In this document: positions 6,674 through 8,673 of the stretch, one piece after another
Position numbering within the stretch: position 1 is the stretch's first letter
Layout of the letters: each line of letters starts with the position of its first letter
Origin: Lachnospiraceae bacterium
Lineage (GTDB): Bacteria > Bacillota > Clostridia > Lachnospirales > Lachnospiraceae
Assembly: GCA_021199395.1 (NCBI GenBank)
Contig: JAJQIE010000052.1
Location: forward strand, 1-8,673
DNA: 8,673 nt
Direction of reading: 5' to 3'
The notes under the pieces: generated by a model
Told to the model about the DNA's origin: nothing
Seen by the model: the letters and a program-made list of their open reading frames with translations, nothing else
Database searches by the model: none
Program-made: the position numbers and the translations under genes

Positions 6674-7710
6674 GCAGGGGAAATAGCAGGCGAATACGGA
6701 TAAGAAAGGCACTGGCGGGTTTTTTCATGCTGCTGCTGACAGCGGCGGTCTGCGGCTGTGGAAAGCAGGAGCATGTGGAAACGGAACCGGAGGAGGCTGC
6801 GCAGGCGGAGAAGCTGATCTCAGTCGCGTTTTCAGAGGTTGGGGCGGAATCTGACTGGCGTGTGGCAAATTCGGAATCCATGCGCACGACCTTTACGGAA
6901 GAAAACGGGTACGAGTTTTATTTTGAGGACGCAAAGGGAAAGCAGGATAACCAGATTACTGCGCTCCGTAACTACATTGTACAGGGTGTTGATTATATTG
7001 TGCTGGATCCGGTCGTCGAGACCGGGTGGGACGAGGTACTGCAGGAGGCAAAGGATGCGGGCATACCGGTGATAGTGGTTGACCGGATGGTAGACGTAGA
7101 TGCTGATGAGCTGTATACGGCGTGGGTCGGCTCAGATTTTGAAAAAGAAGGCGAGACTGCGGTGGAATGGCTGGATTCTTTTCTGAAAGAACAGGGACGG
7201 GAGGACGAGCGGATTTCCATCCTTCATGTAATGGGGACGCAGGGCGCTTCCGCTCAGCTTGGAAGGACAGAGGGGCTGGAGAAAGGCGTAGAGGCGCATG
7301 ACAACTGGGAGCTCGTAGGGCAGGTGCAGGGGGAGTTTACACAGGCAAAGGCTTATGAGGTGGTTGCGGAGGTGCTTCTTGAAACACAGGATATCGATGT
7401 GATTTACTGTGAGAACGATGATTCTGCGTTTGGGGCGATTCAGGCGCTGGAGGAAGCGGGGCTGACCTATGGAACCGACGGGGATGTGATCATTATTTCC
7501 TTAGATGCGACCGAGGCGGGGCTGACCGCGTGCATGGAGGGAAAGATCAATATGAATGTGGAGTGTAACCCCATGCATGGCCCGCGGGTGGAGAAAATCA
7601 TTCAGCAGATAGAAGCGGGGGAGATCCCCGAAAAGAATTATTATGTGGAGGAGACTTATTTTACCGCGGAAACCCTGACCGAAGAGCTGATCGCATCGAG
7701 AGGATACTGA
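6664..7710 (+). CDS. YtfQ-like sugar-binding lipoprotein, probable sensory partner of the kinase
   Basis: This 348-residue protein belongs to the ABC-type sugar-binding proteins with the ribose/galactofuranose-type (periplasmic-binding-protein-1-like) fold. The N-terminus is basic (RRIRIRK), followed by a hydrophobic stretch and an imperfect lipobox VCGC with the lipidated cysteine at 32, so it should be anchored outside the membrane. The mature part closely follows what I remember of E. coli YtfQ, the galactofuranose-binding protein: SEVGAESDWR (57-66), a QGVDYIVLDPVVETGW stretch (107-122), a VDR motif with D140 and R141, GEFTQAKAYEV, and ENDDSAFGAIQALEEAGL (from 250). A furanose or another hexose or pentose is therefore the likely ligand, though specificity cannot be read with certainty. 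No permease or ATPase gene follows; the next gene is convergent. With the 10-base overlap with the kinase gene, this favours a sensing role over transport. It could still serve a transporter encoded elsewhere. Confidence 0.9.
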   Translation: MLVSRGNSRRIRIRKALAGFFMLLLTAAVCGCGKQEHVETEPEEAAQAEKLISVAFSEVGAESDWRVANSESMRTTFTEENGYEFYFEDAKGKQDNQITALRNYIVQGVDYIVLDPVVETGWDEVLQEAKDAGIPVIVVDRMVDVDADELYTAWVGSDFEKEGETAVEWLDSFLKEQGREDERISILHVMGTQGASAQLGRTEGLEKGVEAHDNWELVGQVQGEFTQAKAYEVVAEVLLETQDIDVIYCENDDSAFGAIQALEEAGLTYGTDGDVIIISLDATEAGLTACMEGKINMNVECNPMHGPRVEKIIQQIEAGEIPEKNYYVEETYFTAETLTEELIASRGY

Positions 7711-7723
7711 GGATGACATGTGC

Positions 7724-8673
7724 CTATTCGGGAGGCGCGGTGCTGTCGCTTCTCACCAGCTCCCACGGGCAGGAAACGGAGACGGCGGATCTTCCTTCCA
7801 TCTGTGCGAGCAGCAGTTCTGTCGCGATGTTCCATGAGGCTCTGCCGGAACAGACGGCGCAGGTAATACCGGGCGTATTTTGTCCCTCCGGCTCCATTGT
7901 GTCGAACGCGGCGAGGGAAATGCGCTGGGGAACCGGGATTTCAAACCGCTCCAGCTCGCGCATCAGCTGCGCCGCAACCGCATGGTTCTGGCAGACGACC
8001 GCCGTACAATCCAGAAGCTGTATCTGGATAAAGGACAGGAACTGCCTGGAATCCGGTATCCGGGCGTTCATCGGGTCGTACCACAGAAAATTCCGGTCAT
8101 CAAACAGAAGATGGGACTCATTGAGCGCGTGGAGGACTCCGGCGTATCGTTTATGTCCATTCTGATCGTCGAGACGAAAAATCCCGGCGATTTTTTTATG
8201 ACCGAGTGCGATCAGATGGCGCGCCAGCAGTTCTCCTCCGCTGAAATCATCGGGCGATACCTGACAGGAAGCGGACAGCTCCGGGTAGGCGGCTTCGAGA
8301 AAAACGACAGAGGTTCCCTGCGCCATGAGGCTTTCATAAAGCGCGATGTTCGGGTTGGGAAACGCGGTGCGCACACCATGTACGAGCAGTCCCCGCACCG
8401 GCTTTTTCAGGAGGAGCTGCAGAATCTCGCGCTCTCTGGAGGCGCGGTTTTCCGTACTGTAGACCTGAATGGAATAGCCGGCAGCGTTAAGCACAGCCTG
8501 GGCGTCGCCAATCCAGCGGGCAGCCAGATAGCCGGATGCTTCCGGGAGCAGAAAGGCAATTGTGTCAGAATACACCGCGCCCGGAAATGCGGAGGGAGCA
8601 ATGTAGGAACCGCTGTCCTGCCTTTTCTCGATAAGCTTTTCGTCAAGCAGGATGGACAGGGCCTTCCTGACGG
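7724..8673 (-). CDS. AraR-like transcriptional regulator (GntR-type DNA-binding plus LacI-type sensor), 5' end beyond the window
   Basis: About 315 codons are visible; the start lies past the right edge. The first residues (VRKALSILLDEKLIEKR, then GSYIAPS) are the second half of a GntR winged helix: recognition-helix region, wing and end. An apparent GTG start at 8575 would remove this domain and is an internal codon. The rest is a LacI-type effector domain: the TIAFLLPE strand, a GLLVHGV stretch, SPDDFSGGELLARHLIALGH, the AraR-like GIFRLDDQNGHKRYAG, ISLAAFDTM, and the closing PWELVRSDST. The family (B. subtilis AraR) represses sugar-utilisation genes until a sugar binds. Here the effector and target are not shown, and I found no obvious AraR operator in the window. 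The gene converges on the sugar-binding lipoprotein gene with 13 bases between stops. Roughly the first 40 residues are missing. Confidence 0.88.
   Translation of the reverse strand, partial: VRKALSILLDEKLIEKRQDSGSYIAPSAFPGAVYSDTIAFLLPEASGYLAARWIGDAQAVLNAAGYSIQVYSTENRASREREILQLLLKKPVRGLLVHGVRTAFPNPNIALYESLMAQGTSVVFLEAAYPELSASCQVSPDDFSGGELLARHLIALGHKKIAGIFRLDDQNGHKRYAGVLHALNESHLLFDDRNFLWYDPMNARIPDSRQFLSFIQIQLLDCTAVVCQNHAVAAQLMRELERFEIPVPQRISLAAFDTMEPEGQNTPGITCAVCSGRASWNIATELLLAQMEGRSAVSVSCPWELVRSDSTAPPE

Noticed and set aside
7699..7710. AGAGGATACTGA at the end of the lipoprotein gene also occurs at 3461-3472
   Set aside because: A single exact 12-base match is expected about once or twice by chance in a window this size, and the surroundings do not match.
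8573..8575. GTG as the start of the AraR-like regulator
   Set aside because: The frame continues upstream to the window edge and encodes a clear GntR winged-helix segment, so this GTG is an internal valine.
1..8673. CRISPR array, tRNA/rRNA genes, insertion sequences, phage genes or a defence system
   Set aside because: No spaced identical repeats, RNA-gene signatures, transposase or nuclease motifs were seen in either strand.

Overview
The window looks like a piece of a Gram-positive, Lachnospiraceae/Clostridia-type (Bacillota) chromosome. The evidence is AGGAGG-type ribosome binding sites, TTG and GTG starts, lipoprotein signal peptides, an LtaS-type polyglycerolphosphate synthase, and a YesN/YesM-type two-component pair next to a sugar-binding lipoprotein. 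The taxonomic call is an inference from gene style, not from a marker gene.

Layout from left to right. Bases 1-141 hold at most the tail of an unidentified gene. A small unrecognised lipoprotein gene runs leftward (142-639). A 297-base AT-rich divergent intergenic region (640-936) carries a plausible promoter and a set of about 10-bp direct repeats. From 937 to 7710 four rightward genes form what looks like one operon: a large membrane LTA-synthase-like protein with an acidic repeat linker and an extra C-terminal beta domain (937-3429); a YesN-like response regulator with a receiver and an AraC output (3469-5094, apparently starting at a non-standard codon); a YesM/LytS-like sensor histidine kinase (5117-6673); and a YtfQ-like sugar-binding lipoprotein (6664-7710), which overlaps the kinase gene by 10 bases. 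A GntR/AraR-like repressor gene (7724 to beyond the right edge) converges on the operon with a 13-base gap.

How the genes may work together (inference): the sugar-binding lipoprotein has no transporter permease or ATPase beside it and is translationally linked to the kinase. It is therefore a good candidate for a sensory subunit that presents a bound sugar to the kinase. The kinase would signal to the AraC-type regulator, which may control this operon and genes elsewhere. The LTA-synthase-like enzyme at the head of the same operon would tie envelope glycerophosphate polymer synthesis to sugar sensing. The AraR-like repressor could add a second, intracellular sugar input.

The most unusual DNA feature is a 33-bp segment (29/33 identical) present twice. 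It ends two neighbouring, unrelated genes in the same reading frame and supplies their last codons and stop codons. It contains a short perfect hairpin (AATGC-GRA-GCATT).
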